Source of the DNA: Coffea arabica
Lineage: Eukaryota > Streptophyta > Magnoliopsida > Gentianales > Rubiaceae
Reading direction: 5' to 3'
Assembly (NCBI RefSeq): GCF_036785885.1
Contig: NC_092320.1
Coordinates: 16,245,557 to 16,309,556 of the forward strand
Length of the DNA stretch: 64,000 bases
Shown: positions 1-12,500 of the stretch, piece by piece
Layout of the letters: every line of letters starts with the position of its first letter
Numbering within the stretch: position 1 is the stretch's first letter
The notes under the pieces: model-generated
Seen by the model: only the letters and a program-made list of their open reading frames with translations
What the model was told of the DNA's origin: nothing
Database searches by the model: none
Program-made: the position numbers and the translations under genes

Positions 1-522
1 AACCTTTAAGTTCACTGATGGGAGACATCAATCAGGATTAGCTGGTTTCTTACAGTTAAGGGTTTTAAGATAGAGAAGGGGCTTTGCATTTCAATATTGT
101 GGCAACACCCTTTCCTAAAGCAGCCCATGGTGCCTTCCTTCTTACTATTCTTCGTACTCAGAATGGTGCCCAGCCCTCTAATTCACACCCAGACATAGGC
201 AATATACACCACCTACAATTTAAGTGTGGTGTTGCATCATGCAACAATTTTATTATTACAGCAAAGTATGTAACATCTCATGGCACTGTGTCCACCCAAA
301 CATTTTCTTTGAAAATATAGTCGATGACTTTTCTTTAATCAGTTACCTAATCATCAAGACCTACGATGGCACTTAGTAGCATCTCACTTCCATTATGACT
401 AATGATCTTTAAGATCAACAAAGAATCACAGTACATATCACACACGTTCCCTTGATCAAAAGGCAAAAAGAAGATATATTAAGAAAGGAACAAAAACCAA
501 AAAACAAAGAAAAAATGAACAC

Positions 523-3500
523 CTTGTGCATCTCCTGTGGCATCAGGATCTGAAGTGTTGCAGAGATTGCTGCACATGTCAATATTAACCATTATGAAAG
601 TACATACAAAAAAGAAGAATACACTTTGAAAGCTAGAAGTTCCGGCATAGTGCTTTGTAAATTCTTCCATTTCTCTTTTTTCCCTTTGTTTGCTTTCTAG
701 TTGGGTGGAGAGACAGAGACGCAAAGTTCATCATTTAGACATCCAAACTCCAAATTAGAAATGATTAAACAAATTAAATGATATCTTGTAAATTGCATGA
801 TATTGGACATGCCTCAAAAGTAATCTATAAAGTCTATTGATAGAAAGAGTAATTGCAAAGAGAAATATTATCTAAAGTACAAAGTAGACACTTCAAAAGC
901 CTTAGCCACAAGTGCAGAATTTCAGATTAATAATTTCATTGGCGCCCAAAAATAATAATAATTTCATTGGCTCTTTTGATAATAAGATGAATACAAATAT
1001 CTTTCTATTAGATTAAGCTTTAGAGGCAAAGTATGTCAATGATATTAATGCTAAAAACAGAACAAACCTAACACGTTTGCCCTTCTTCTCCCAAGAAGTC
1101 TTCTTATTAAAGCAAAAAACTACATGATTGGCCAATAAACATACAAATTACTAAAAAAAAAAGGTTTCCTGTTTTGCCAATTCACTTTACAGCAGCCAGC
1201 TCCTCCTTGATTTTTGGATTCATTCAATGCATCCCAAAAAGAAAATGTACTCTCTGAACACACTGTGCTTTTCAGGGTGAAAGATAAGAATAGGCAGAAA
1301 TTATTGAACCTTAATTGCAGCAAAAAGATTGATGCATACCCAAGACAATCAAGCAGCAAGCACAATACTTCAGGTTCTTCCTTGTGAGTTTTCAGCACTA
1401 CTAATAACGTCTCACTTGCCAAGGACTGTACCCTTTCATTTGATGTGTAAATAAGACGAACTAGAGCAGGCAAAGTTAGTGATGGATCTGCAGAAATAAA
1501 GAATAGATTGATCAATGAATACAAGCCGAGAGGGACATCCGACAACTTCAAGAAATATGGGAGTTTGGACCACATTACAGAAAAGTTACATCTTCTTTGG
1601 CTTTCATCTTGGTGCTGTCTACAAATCAATAAATGATGTTCCCTAACCCAGAGGGAAAAAAACTCAACAAAAAGAACATATAGGAGAAGCCAGGATCCAC
1701 ACTCTAAACAAATTGAAACAAGTTAACAGGATTCTACAAAAGAGGAAGCATAACATTGTGATTGAAAAGATTGCCAAGGAGAATGCTGAAAATGGTAAAA
1801 AAGGGACAACGGATTATAATTTGGTGCCTGGATGTTATAACTACAAGTGATTCCTCCAATCTGGTCTTAGAAATGCATAGGCAAAATAACTAGCTTCAAA
1901 ATTTTTAAAAGAACACTTGTCAGACCATGAGATTCCAGACTTAGAAGAGCGGGAAAAAAAAAAGTACATGATCAATAATTCTTTGTGAAAGTTTATTCAG
2001 AAGCATAAAGTTACAAGGTCTTAGGCATCAAGGGACATGTGATGTTAGAATATTGCTTAGGATTTAGCTTATTTATCTTCTATAATTACCAAGATATTAA
2101 TCACATGAATGGATAAACTAAACAAGCCATAATGCCGTAACCATATACAGCTCATTGAACAACCAGAACAAAATTAAAAGGCAATTAGATAACCAATCCT
2201 ATTTAAAAAAATTACATTGCACAGGCATTGTAGTCCTTGCAGCTCCATACAAGAAAACGAGAAGCAGACTTTAAAAAAGAAAAAGAATCATCAAAACATT
2301 GAAATGTCGGAACATGAACAATTGTTGTCTTCCAAAGGAATGAGGATAAACCAAAGCAAAGACAAGCCAGCAGAGGAAATTAGTAAATGTTGGAAGGAGA
2401 AACAAACTAAAAGATCAAGCGCTGCTGAACAGAATTAGGTAACATAGAAAGAAGGACATTCTTCAAGCCCTCTGGCTTTGGGCTTAGTGACATAACATGA
2501 CATGCTACTTCTTTGATGCTTCAAAGAGTTGACAACAAACAAATGTCATATTCAAGAACCATTAATAGTGAAACCTGGGCACGAGGCGAAATCTCTACTA
2601 TAATATCCCAAAGCTTTTTCACCAAGATGTGAAAATATAAATTTTAAATAAACAAATATAACCCTTAACTCTCCAAATATTTGATTTGCACCAAATAGTA
2701 AATAAATAAAATGATTAAAAAAAATGCTCCAAGTTTGAAAATGCACTTCAATGTTTTCAAACTGACCAATTACAGGAAGCAGTGCAGATGCTCGTGTTCG
2801 AATAACTAGTTCTTCATCACCAAGGCATTCCAACAAGTGATCTGCTATATCTTGCCTGTGAATTCAGAAAGACCGAAGTGTCAATTAAGGAGTTGAGGGG
2901 GGAGGGGGGAATGCTAAAAACCCTTCACAAAAGTCTTGTACCACATCTGATCTGAAAGTGAGCTACTAGACTCTAATGATATGTCTATAAGATCTGAGAT
3001 AACATCAATAGCATTCATCCTCTGTGGAAAGTTTCCAGAAGTCAGCCCTTTCAGAACATTTTGGAGACGACAATTGTCTGAGCGCCTGGCATGTACAAAT
3101 GAGGAAGAAAGCTTAGAAGTTCAAACCCAAAATGAATGTCAAAGGAAGTGAATCAGGAAACTTAGTTGGGCCTACACAGAACAATATTCTGCAACAAGCT
3201 TGACAACAGCTTTTGCAGCACTATCCTGCTCATCCAGAAGATGTATTAACATTGGCAGAACAGAATCCATCTCTCTCCTATTGGCATTATAGTCCCCAGA
3301 TGAAGTATACTGCATCCTAAAGATGGCAGCTTTGAAGATGTACACAGCGCTATCAATTACTTCCACATCAGCACAGCGAAACTACAAAAAATCCAACATA
3401 TTAGTTCCACTAACAAGTTTGGTAGATTCCAAACAGCATAGGACTTCTCTATATCTCCACATAGGGGTTCATAATTGTATCCATTTAATCAACTTCAAGC

Positions 3501-6500
3501 CAAGGTATATGATATATTAAAGCCACAGGAGCAATTAATAACCAGAGGGTCAAAATCAAAGTAGCAAATTTACTCTTGCAATTGGTTTCCGGTTTCCACA
3601 ATTCAGGTAAACAACTAATATGCTATAACAAGCATTTTAAGTTTATGTTGATGTTAAAGAAGCTTTTCCATGCAGAGGGTCAATTCACTTGGGTTCCATT
3701 CATCATGTAGAAAATTTTCCCACAAGGTCCATATCATCTTTCTGACTCCTTTCCATCACATAAATCATTAACTCAGGGTGTTTCAAAACACTTTAGGACC
3801 TTTCCACTAACAACAGAAAGGTCAAGGTGTGACTCAAGCTGTCACAACATTTCCCAGACTTTGTGATACAGCACCAGTTTAACTGTTGGGAACCTTTGAA
3901 GCATTCAAATGCTGTATAATGTCATTTAATTGTTCCTCCAAGCATTTCAGAGACCATTTCAAGAAAGTTCAAAAAGTTTCTTACCAATGGGAAACGACCC
4001 ACTAGATTTCAAATGCTTTATTGAGATTTCTACAAGCCATCCGTGGGTAACCCCAACTAAGAACTGCTTTAAGCAAGTCAACTAGTGTCTCATTCATCAT
4101 TTGACCACATAAAATGAGTCAATAACTAGAAGCATTCGTTAGATAAAATCATCATGACACCTAAAAAATATTCTGCAAAGAAATTTTTAAGGTGATGAAT
4201 AAATTTAACCACAAAAAGATGATAATTAAGAACTGCTTTAAGCACGTCAAACAGTGTCTCATTCATCATTTGAGCACATAAAATGAGTCAATGACTAGAA
4301 CCATTCGTTAGATAAAATCATCATGACACCTAAAAAATATTCTGCAAAGAAATTTTTAAGGCGATGAATAAATTTAACCACAAAAAGAAGGTGATAATTA
4401 AACAGAGGAAGCTAAATTAATTTTTCTTTTGCAATCTTCTTTTTTAACTATGAAATAACTCCACTAGATGTCAATACTCTGCACTTGCAGTGCATATATG
4501 GATAACTGAACTAATCTACTTACCGACTCCACTAGATATTCAATACTCTGCACTTGCAAAACATATTCGCAACTAAACTAATCTACTTACCAACTAAAAC
4601 GTATCTTCCATAAACATGGTCCACAAATCAGGACTTTAGACTGTTAGGAGAATATAAGTATTCTTGTAGATAATAAATTAATAAGGGTATTCTTGTAAAT
4701 AGATTGTTAGGTTTTTACTCCTATAAATACTAGTTGGTCACTCATAATACAGTGACTAGATGTTTTCCCTCCAAAATACTTGTTCTCATGATATCAGAGC
4801 TAAAGTCCTAGGGTTAGGGTTAAACATCTAGCAAGAGTCTTGTTCGCGCGATATTGTTTATCGCATTATTGTTCATCACATACTGTTCAAGCGACCGTTC
4901 AAAAAAATACTGTTCACACGATACTGTTCACTCATAATGTTCATCACAACTGTTCAAAAATACTGTTCATGAGACACTGTTCATCATGACTGTTCACTGT
5001 TCATCTCGAGTTTTGATCCTTTTTTTTGGTTTGAAGTGCTATTCGCTATGGTTGAAAGTTTTGCTAATGTGGTTACTATTGACCAAGTTGAATCAAGTTC
5101 TTCAGCACATGAGTCCCAGAAGACTTTTATTATATCCGAGGAAGATTATATTAAATTCCTACAGTACCAAGCTACAAATCATGCATCTCTTCCCTCTGCT
5201 TCTTTAGCACAAAAAGGTAATGACTTATGGATTATTGACTCCGGAGCTACTGATCATATGTCAGGTACCTCTAAAAATTTTTATAATTTTCAAGTCTACT
5301 TCCTTTTCTCATATTACTTTAGCTGGTGGATCTACCACTAAAGTTAAAGGACTAGGCATTGTAGAAGTTAACCCATCTCTTCCGCTGTCTTCTGTTCTTT
5401 ATGTACCCAATTTGCCCTTTATTCTAATGTTTGTTAGTAAGCTCACTAAATCTCTATAGTATTCAGTTACTTTTTCTCCTGATTTTGTTGTCATTCATGA
5501 TTTGAAGACAAAGAGGACGATTGGTGGAGGGCATGAGCATAATGATCTTTATTTTCTCAACTCCAATGGTCCGATTGCATGTCTTACTACTGTTCCTCCT
5601 CTTGAAATTCACTGTCATTTGGGTCATCCGTTTTTATAAAATTTGAAAAAGTTGGTTCCTACTTTGAGTCAGTTGTCTTCGTTAGAATGTGAGTCTTGTC
5701 AGTTAGGAAAGCATCATCGTGTTTCTTTTGCTCCTAGAGTCAATAAACGAGTTTTTGAACCCTTTATGCTAGTTCATTTTGATGCTTGGGGTCCTAGTCG
5801 AGTTGCTTCAAAGTTAGATTTTAAATTTTTTGTAATCTTTGTTGATGATTTTTCAAGAGTTAGATGGCTTTATTTAATGAAAAATTGTTTAGAACTATAT
5901 TTCATTTTTTGTGTATTTGTTACAGAAATAAAGAATCAATTTGATGTGCCTGTACATATACTTCGCAGTGATAATGTGATCCTTTTAATACCTTTATGAC
6001 TAAATCCGGTATTATTCATCAGTTCTCCTATCCTCACACTCCACAACAGAATGGAGTTACTGAAAGAAAAATTGGACATTTAATCGAGGTTGCTCGACAC
6101 TTTTGTTGCACATGAATGATTGAATGTGCCCAAACAATTTTGGAGTGATGCATTTCTAACTGCATGTTATTTAATTAATCGCATGCCATCTAATATTCTT
6201 GGAGGCCAATTACCTCACTTCGTTCTTTTTCCTCATGAATCTGTGTTTAAATTACCTCCTCGTATTTTTTGATGTATGTGTTTTGTTCATCAGCTAGCTC
6301 CCGGGGTGGATAAATTAGATCCTCCTGCTATTAAGTGTATTTTCTTAGGATACGCACGAGCGCAAAAAGGGTATAGATGTTACAATCCAATTTTAAATCG
6401 ATTTTTTACTTGTGTTGATGTTACTTTCTTTGAATCCACTCCATATTTTATGAAACACGGTGTGCCTCGTGAGTTAGACCAGTATCCGTCTTTTTCCTCT

Positions 6501-9500
6501 CCTGTTTTACCTGTCCCTTTCTCTTTATTACCTGAGTTATCTAGTCCACCAGATTCCATAGCTCGATTATCTCGTCCTAATTTTCAAGTTTATTCTCGTC
6601 GTTCCATGGTTAAGCAAGTTTCTAATATGTCACGCACTTCACCAATTAACTCTCAACCTTCAAATCCAGGTATGACGCCCTCCTCTGAGTTAGATCTTCC
6701 TATTGCTTTACGCAAAGGTAAGAAGCATTGTACTTCTCATCCTATTTTTAATTTTGTTTCTTATTCTCGTCTCTCTATGTCATATTCTTCTTTTGTTGCT
6801 TCTCTTGATTCTGTCTCTATTCCTAAGTTTATTACTCATGCTCTTAATCACCCTGATTGGAGATTAGTTATGCAAGAAGAGATGTCTGCTTTGGAACAAA
6901 ATAGTACTTGGGATCTTGTCCCTCTTCCTTTTGATAAGCCTGTTGTTGGTTATAAAAGGGTGTACACTATAAAAGTGCAGCCTAATAGTTTTATTGATAG
7001 ATTGAAGGCTCGTGTGGTAGCTAGAGGATTTACTCAGGTGTATGGAATAGACTACTTAGAAACATTTTCTCCTATTGCAAAGATTACCTCGGTTCGTCTT
7101 CTTATCTCTTTGACAGCAACTTATAATTGGCCATTACATTAGTTGAATGTGAAAAATGCATTTCTACATGGAGATTTGGAAAAAGAGGTATATATATAGA
7201 ATAACCTCCTGATTTTGTTGTTCAGGAGGAGAATTCGCGATTGGTTTGTCGTTTGAAAAAATTCTTATATGGATTGAAACAGTCTCCGAGGGTTTGGTTC
7301 GGCCGGTTTAGTAGTGTTGTCATGGAATTTGGTCTGACAAGATGTGAAGTAGATCACTCTGTATTTTATCGGCATTCTAATGCTGGTAAAATCTTATTAG
7401 TTGTTTATGTGGATGATATTGTGATTACAGGTGATGATGCTGTGGGGATCCAGAAACTTAAATCCAATCTGTAGGCAAACTTTCAAACAAAAGATTTAGG
7501 TCATCTACAGTATTTTCTGGATATTGAGGTAGTTCGGTCTAAATATGGGATTTATTTATGTCAAAGAAAATATGTACTCAATATGCTGAGTGAAATTGGG
7601 ATGTTAGGTTGCGACCTGTGGATACTCCTATGGATCCTTATGTAAAATTAGTAGCAGATCAAGGTATATTACTAGATGATCCTAAGCAATATCGAAGACT
7701 TCTGGGTAAATTAAATTATCTCACTGTAACGAGACCTGATATTTCGTTTGTAGTGAGTGTTGTGAGTCAATTTCTTGATACCTCTCGTACTAGTCATCGG
7801 AATGCTATTATACGGATTCTCAAGTATCTTAAGAATGCTCCTGGAAAAGGGTTGCTGTATAAAATCATAGACACACTGATGTTGAAGGATATAGTGATGC
7901 AGATTGGGCTGGTTCTGCTTCAAATCGAAAATTGACCACAGGATATTGTGTGTTTGTTGGCGGTAATTTAGTGTCGTGGAAGAGTAAGAAGCAAACAGTT
8001 GTCTTCAAATCAAGTGTAGAATCTGAATACCGTACTATGGCTCACGCTCTGTGTGAGTTGGTTTGGTTGAAGAGCGTGTTACTTGAAATTGGGTTTGAAC
8101 ATAAACAGCCTATGAATTTAGTGTGTCATAATCAGGCGGCTGTTCATATTGCGTCTAATCCAGTGTTTCATGAAAGGACAAAACATATTGAAGTTGATTG
8201 TCATTTCTTTCGAGAAAAATTGCTTGACAGAATTATCAAGACGTCTCATATACCGTCTGTAGATCAATTGGCTGATTTGTTTACCAAGAGTTTAGGGAAT
8301 TCTAGGATGAAATACATTTGTAACAAGTTGGGTGCTTATGATATATATGCTCCAACTTAAGGGGGAGTGTTAGGAGAATATAAGTATTCTTGTAGATAAT
8401 AAATTAGTAAGGGTATTCTTGTAAATAATTTGATAGGTTTTTACTCCTATAAATACTAGTTGGTCACTCATAATACAGTGACTAGATGTTTTTCCTCCAA
8501 GATACCTGTTCTCATAGACAACAATACTTTTCAACACAATGCAAGCGAAATAGTTTCCCATCTTATCCTAAATCTCTTTTAAATAGTGTCTTTATTTTTT
8601 CACAAAATATTATTATTTTATGTTATTAATAATCGCCCATTGCCTTTCTCAAAGAACATTAGTATAACTAAGACGTCAAGTTCTCTAAGATATTTGTTTT
8701 TTCAATGTAGAAGCAGTAGCATACGGGAGTTCATATATGTAAAAGTATGGAAATGAGAGTTTCCTGGCAATTCTTGCAGAGGAAAGGCAGACAGAATATC
8801 AAAAGCACTCTTAACGCATATAATCACATAACAAGCTTCATGCTTAAGTCATCAGAGTTTTTGTAAGCCCATTTAAAACATCCATAATTTTTTTGTTTTC
8901 ATCAAGACTGTTAATCCTTAAAGATAGGAAAGCAATTGAAATTTAGTCTTTTCCTACAAAGTAACTTTTTTTTAGGGTTTTTGGGGGTGGGGGAAGGTTG
9001 GGGGGAGGGGAGAAAAATCTATAATTAAAAGGAATTTCTTTTGAGCTTGCATACATTTGTATTTAAATGTTTCTTTAACTTAATAAATGGATCAAAAACT
9101 TATAGCCTGACACAGAATCCCTGCTTTTGGCAGGCAACCCTTCCCTCTTCTGCTTTTAAAGATAGGGAAGCTGATAACATGCATGATGAAATAATTGCTT
9201 CAGTTTGGTATCATCAAATGCTACCTGGGAAATAAGAACCTCGGACAGCAGGGATCCATTTTCAGCCAGTGCAGTTTCAAGTTGCTTCTCATGTAACCGA
9301 CCTAGCAGAAGAGAGAGGCAGTTCATAAAGAACTTTATGGTCTCAATTGCACTATCTTTATCTGCAGCAGGTCCATGGGCATGGTTGTCTGCATAAAACT
9401 GCATTAACAAACGCCAAAGATTAAAAAGGGAAAAATGTATGCAAGAGAAGAGGAGAGATCTCAGATACTTGTACTAGGATTACTGTGGTGCCATTTACCT

Positions 9501-12500
9501 TAATTCCAGATAAGTACTCATCCAACAATCCTTTGTATTGGCGAGAAAAGTTGCAATCTTCCAAGTGTGACAGCATGCCATAATGTTTCCAACAAGATGA
9601 GAGAAGCAATACTCCAGTCTTCAACATTTGCATGTCTGCCTTCAACATTGTCAGGATACAAATGGAGCAGAAATTAAAAGAAGAAAAAAATGATGAGAAA
9701 AATTTAACAAACTTGCTAACCGCCTGCCTCATTTTGACAGCAAACATATCGTGTTTGAGTGGCCTGTAACCACTTAAATACCCTCTCCAACCCCCTTGAA
9801 TGCAATGACCTGCTTTTTCTGCTCCACTGTATACAATAAAAGCTCTATTGAGAGACTTTTAATCTTTCAAATGGTCAACAAGTAAGCAACTCAAAACCTA
9901 TAAAGGTACAAATAACAAACACGAACCAACCCGAATTAAAAAAGATTGGGTGCATAATTCTTGGCAATTCTCGGCATCACAAGAGAATAACCATAGCCAA
10001 ATAAAAATAAAACTGTCGAATATCATCTAAAATAGCACCAGAAACAAAAATCAACTTCGATTTCTCATGTAGGCTAAGATGATAAGAATAAAACTCAGCC
10101 CGACTCTTGTTTCTCCTATTAATTCCAAACTCTTGATTAGCAACTTGCATGGTAATCAAGGCACTTAACTACCTTTCCACAAATCCTAATGACATTTTAA
10201 ATTTGTCCTCTACTGTTTCTATCAAAACCCAGATTCTTTAAGAAAACGTTTGCCAAATTATTAAAAAACTGCCGGTACTAAAGAAAAAGATCCTCCAGAT
10301 CTTATTGCAAGACCTGAGGGTGTTTGATTACCCCATTAAGTACTTAATGAAATAAATGTTGTGTTTAATAACAGAATTCTCTTACCTCTGAATACATTAA
10401 GAGCTACAATCTGCACAAAACTTTTAAGTGAAACTTTTGCCAATAAATTTGCTGAATTTTCAAACCAATATAGCAGCATTGACTGAAAAATACCATATCA
10501 CACACCCTCACACTTTCAAACGTGGGTTCTCTCTCTCTCTCCCGCCCCCCCCCCCCCCCAACACACACATTCATAAATTGACATATACTCTTCTCCCTCT
10601 CTCAGAAATACACGTTTCCTTCTCTAACACACACTTTCAAACATAATCTCCCTCTCATGCACAGAAACATGAATTTTTCTTCTCTCAAAGCACACATTTT
10701 TAAACACATAGTCGTAATAAACAAACAAACTTTTTATCTATTAGTATTTAAGTTATTGGTATAAAAAATTAATATCAAAACAAAACTAATTTAATATAAA
10801 ATAAGCATCAAATTGGTGTTAACCCATATTATATGCTTGCAATTCAGCTGGTTATCAAACAGATATGAATTAATGAATTCAGAAAATTAATACTCCAGCA
10901 CTCAAATTTCAGAGTCAGATCTCAACCTTCTATTTTCAGTTTTACCAAATGCCCTATAATCATCAGACAGAACTTGTCAACTAATAAATACATATATCAT
11001 ATTATAGCATGAAACTTTTCAATTAAAAACTTCATAAACCGTTTTATAATTTCAATCAAAGCCCAAATTCCTCAACGAATTACTTAACAAGTATATCAAA
11101 CAACTTGCTAGTGAAGAAAAAGATCCTCCCATTAGAAGACTTAAAATCATCCAGAACTTGTAGATTAAAATCTTCATAGACAGTTCCATAGCATGGTTCT
11201 TGATGTTCAACAATTACAAACTACAAGCATTCATACAGAACTTGGCAATTACGAACTTCATATGCCATCTTTTAACATGATCATGTTATGGCACTTCATC
11301 ATCAACGATTCATTAAACATGCACCTGTAGAGGTATCGGCCAATCTCAAAAACATCATACGCTATCTCTCAAATTTTATATTCTCTTTTTCAGAAGTCTA
11401 AAGCACCACTTTTCAAATCATTTGTTATATTCTACTAAGCATAAAAAGTAGAGATGAAAATGAGCACAGATTCATGCAAAAAACTACCAAACATGGTCAA
11501 GATATGATAAAAATTTGCTGTTTGCAAAATGAGCTGAAAACATACTGCTTTAAGCCTCCCAACAAGAACAATCAGGTCGTCTATATGATCCCAAAGCGAC
11601 AATTTTGGTCCCATGTCCTTCAAGATTACCAAAGCTTTTGTGTCTACCTTCACTTTTTCCTTGTCAGAATCAACATTTAGTAAAGAAACTGGCCGACCTC
11701 GAGAATTTGAACTAATTAGTTTTCCCTTGTCATAGTCGGATACCAGATCCTTCCTTGTAAGTGCTACTGTAAGCGACAAAATAAAATCAGCTGAAGCAAT
11801 TGCAAGTCGAGTTGGAACCTCAAATCCCCCCTGCAAAGTGCTATACAGAAAGTGCTCAAACATTACAATTACAACCCATTACACAAAAGCTAATGAACTT
11901 AACATAAATTTGCCACTCAAGTATTTGAACATAGGATATATAGCATACCTTCCACTGCTTATAAGGGTTGAAAGATGTCTGATACACGAACACAGAATCT
12001 TCAATAGTGCAGTGTACTTCTCCCATATTCCTGCATTAGAAAATAAATTAACCTCTATGGCTCTTTTTTTTTTTAATAAAAGCATCAATGGCTCTATCAA
12101 TTGCAAAAAGTGCAGTAGGCATCTCAGTCATCAAAATGAATTTCAAATTTGCATGATGCTAAACACAATGGCATGGCCATTGTAACTTTAAATAATAACA
12201 GTCCAATCATAACCAGTTTGCATGACTTTTTGCACAACTTTGGATCCTTCAGCTGAGTTGTTAGATTCTCTCATTATTACTTTACAACCCAACACTTTGC
12301 TGTGCATTGAAACTTAAGCATGGCGACAAAACCAAACACCCTTCCAGTAAGGAAATCATCTGTTTTCAATACTTTCGTTTTATTTTATTCTTTTATCATT
12401 TTACTACTATTCTGAAACCATATGGTATTAAACATTTACAGCAATCTGAAACCCTATTATCATGCATCATGAAGTTAGTCTCACTGTTGCCTCAATCCTC

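Larger units (their letters stand above)
4642..8514 (+). mobile_element. Ty1/Copia LTR retrotransposon, degenerate, inside intron 8 of the ARM-like gene
   Basis: The 3873-bp element is bounded by two 147-bp LTRs that start TGTTAGGAG and end GTTCTCA. It is flanked by a perfect 5-bp target duplication TAGAC (4637-4641 and 8515-8519). A primer-binding site follows the 5' LTR and a polypurine tract precedes the 3' LTR. Internal fragments occur in the order protease, integrase, reverse transcriptase, RNase H, which defines Copia. Only about 250 bp separate the PBS from the protease, so most of gag is missing. The element is antisense to the host gene. By eye the LTRs differ at 7 of 147 sites (about 5%), which points to an insertion a few million years old under usual plant rates. 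The element is coding-dead. Confidence 0.97.

Noticed and set aside
10318..10870. Possible Harbinger-like MITE in intron 5 (GTGTTTGATTACC and GGTTATCAAACAG)
   Set aside because: The ends are only loosely inverted and I could not find a TTA duplication, so the element borders are not supported.
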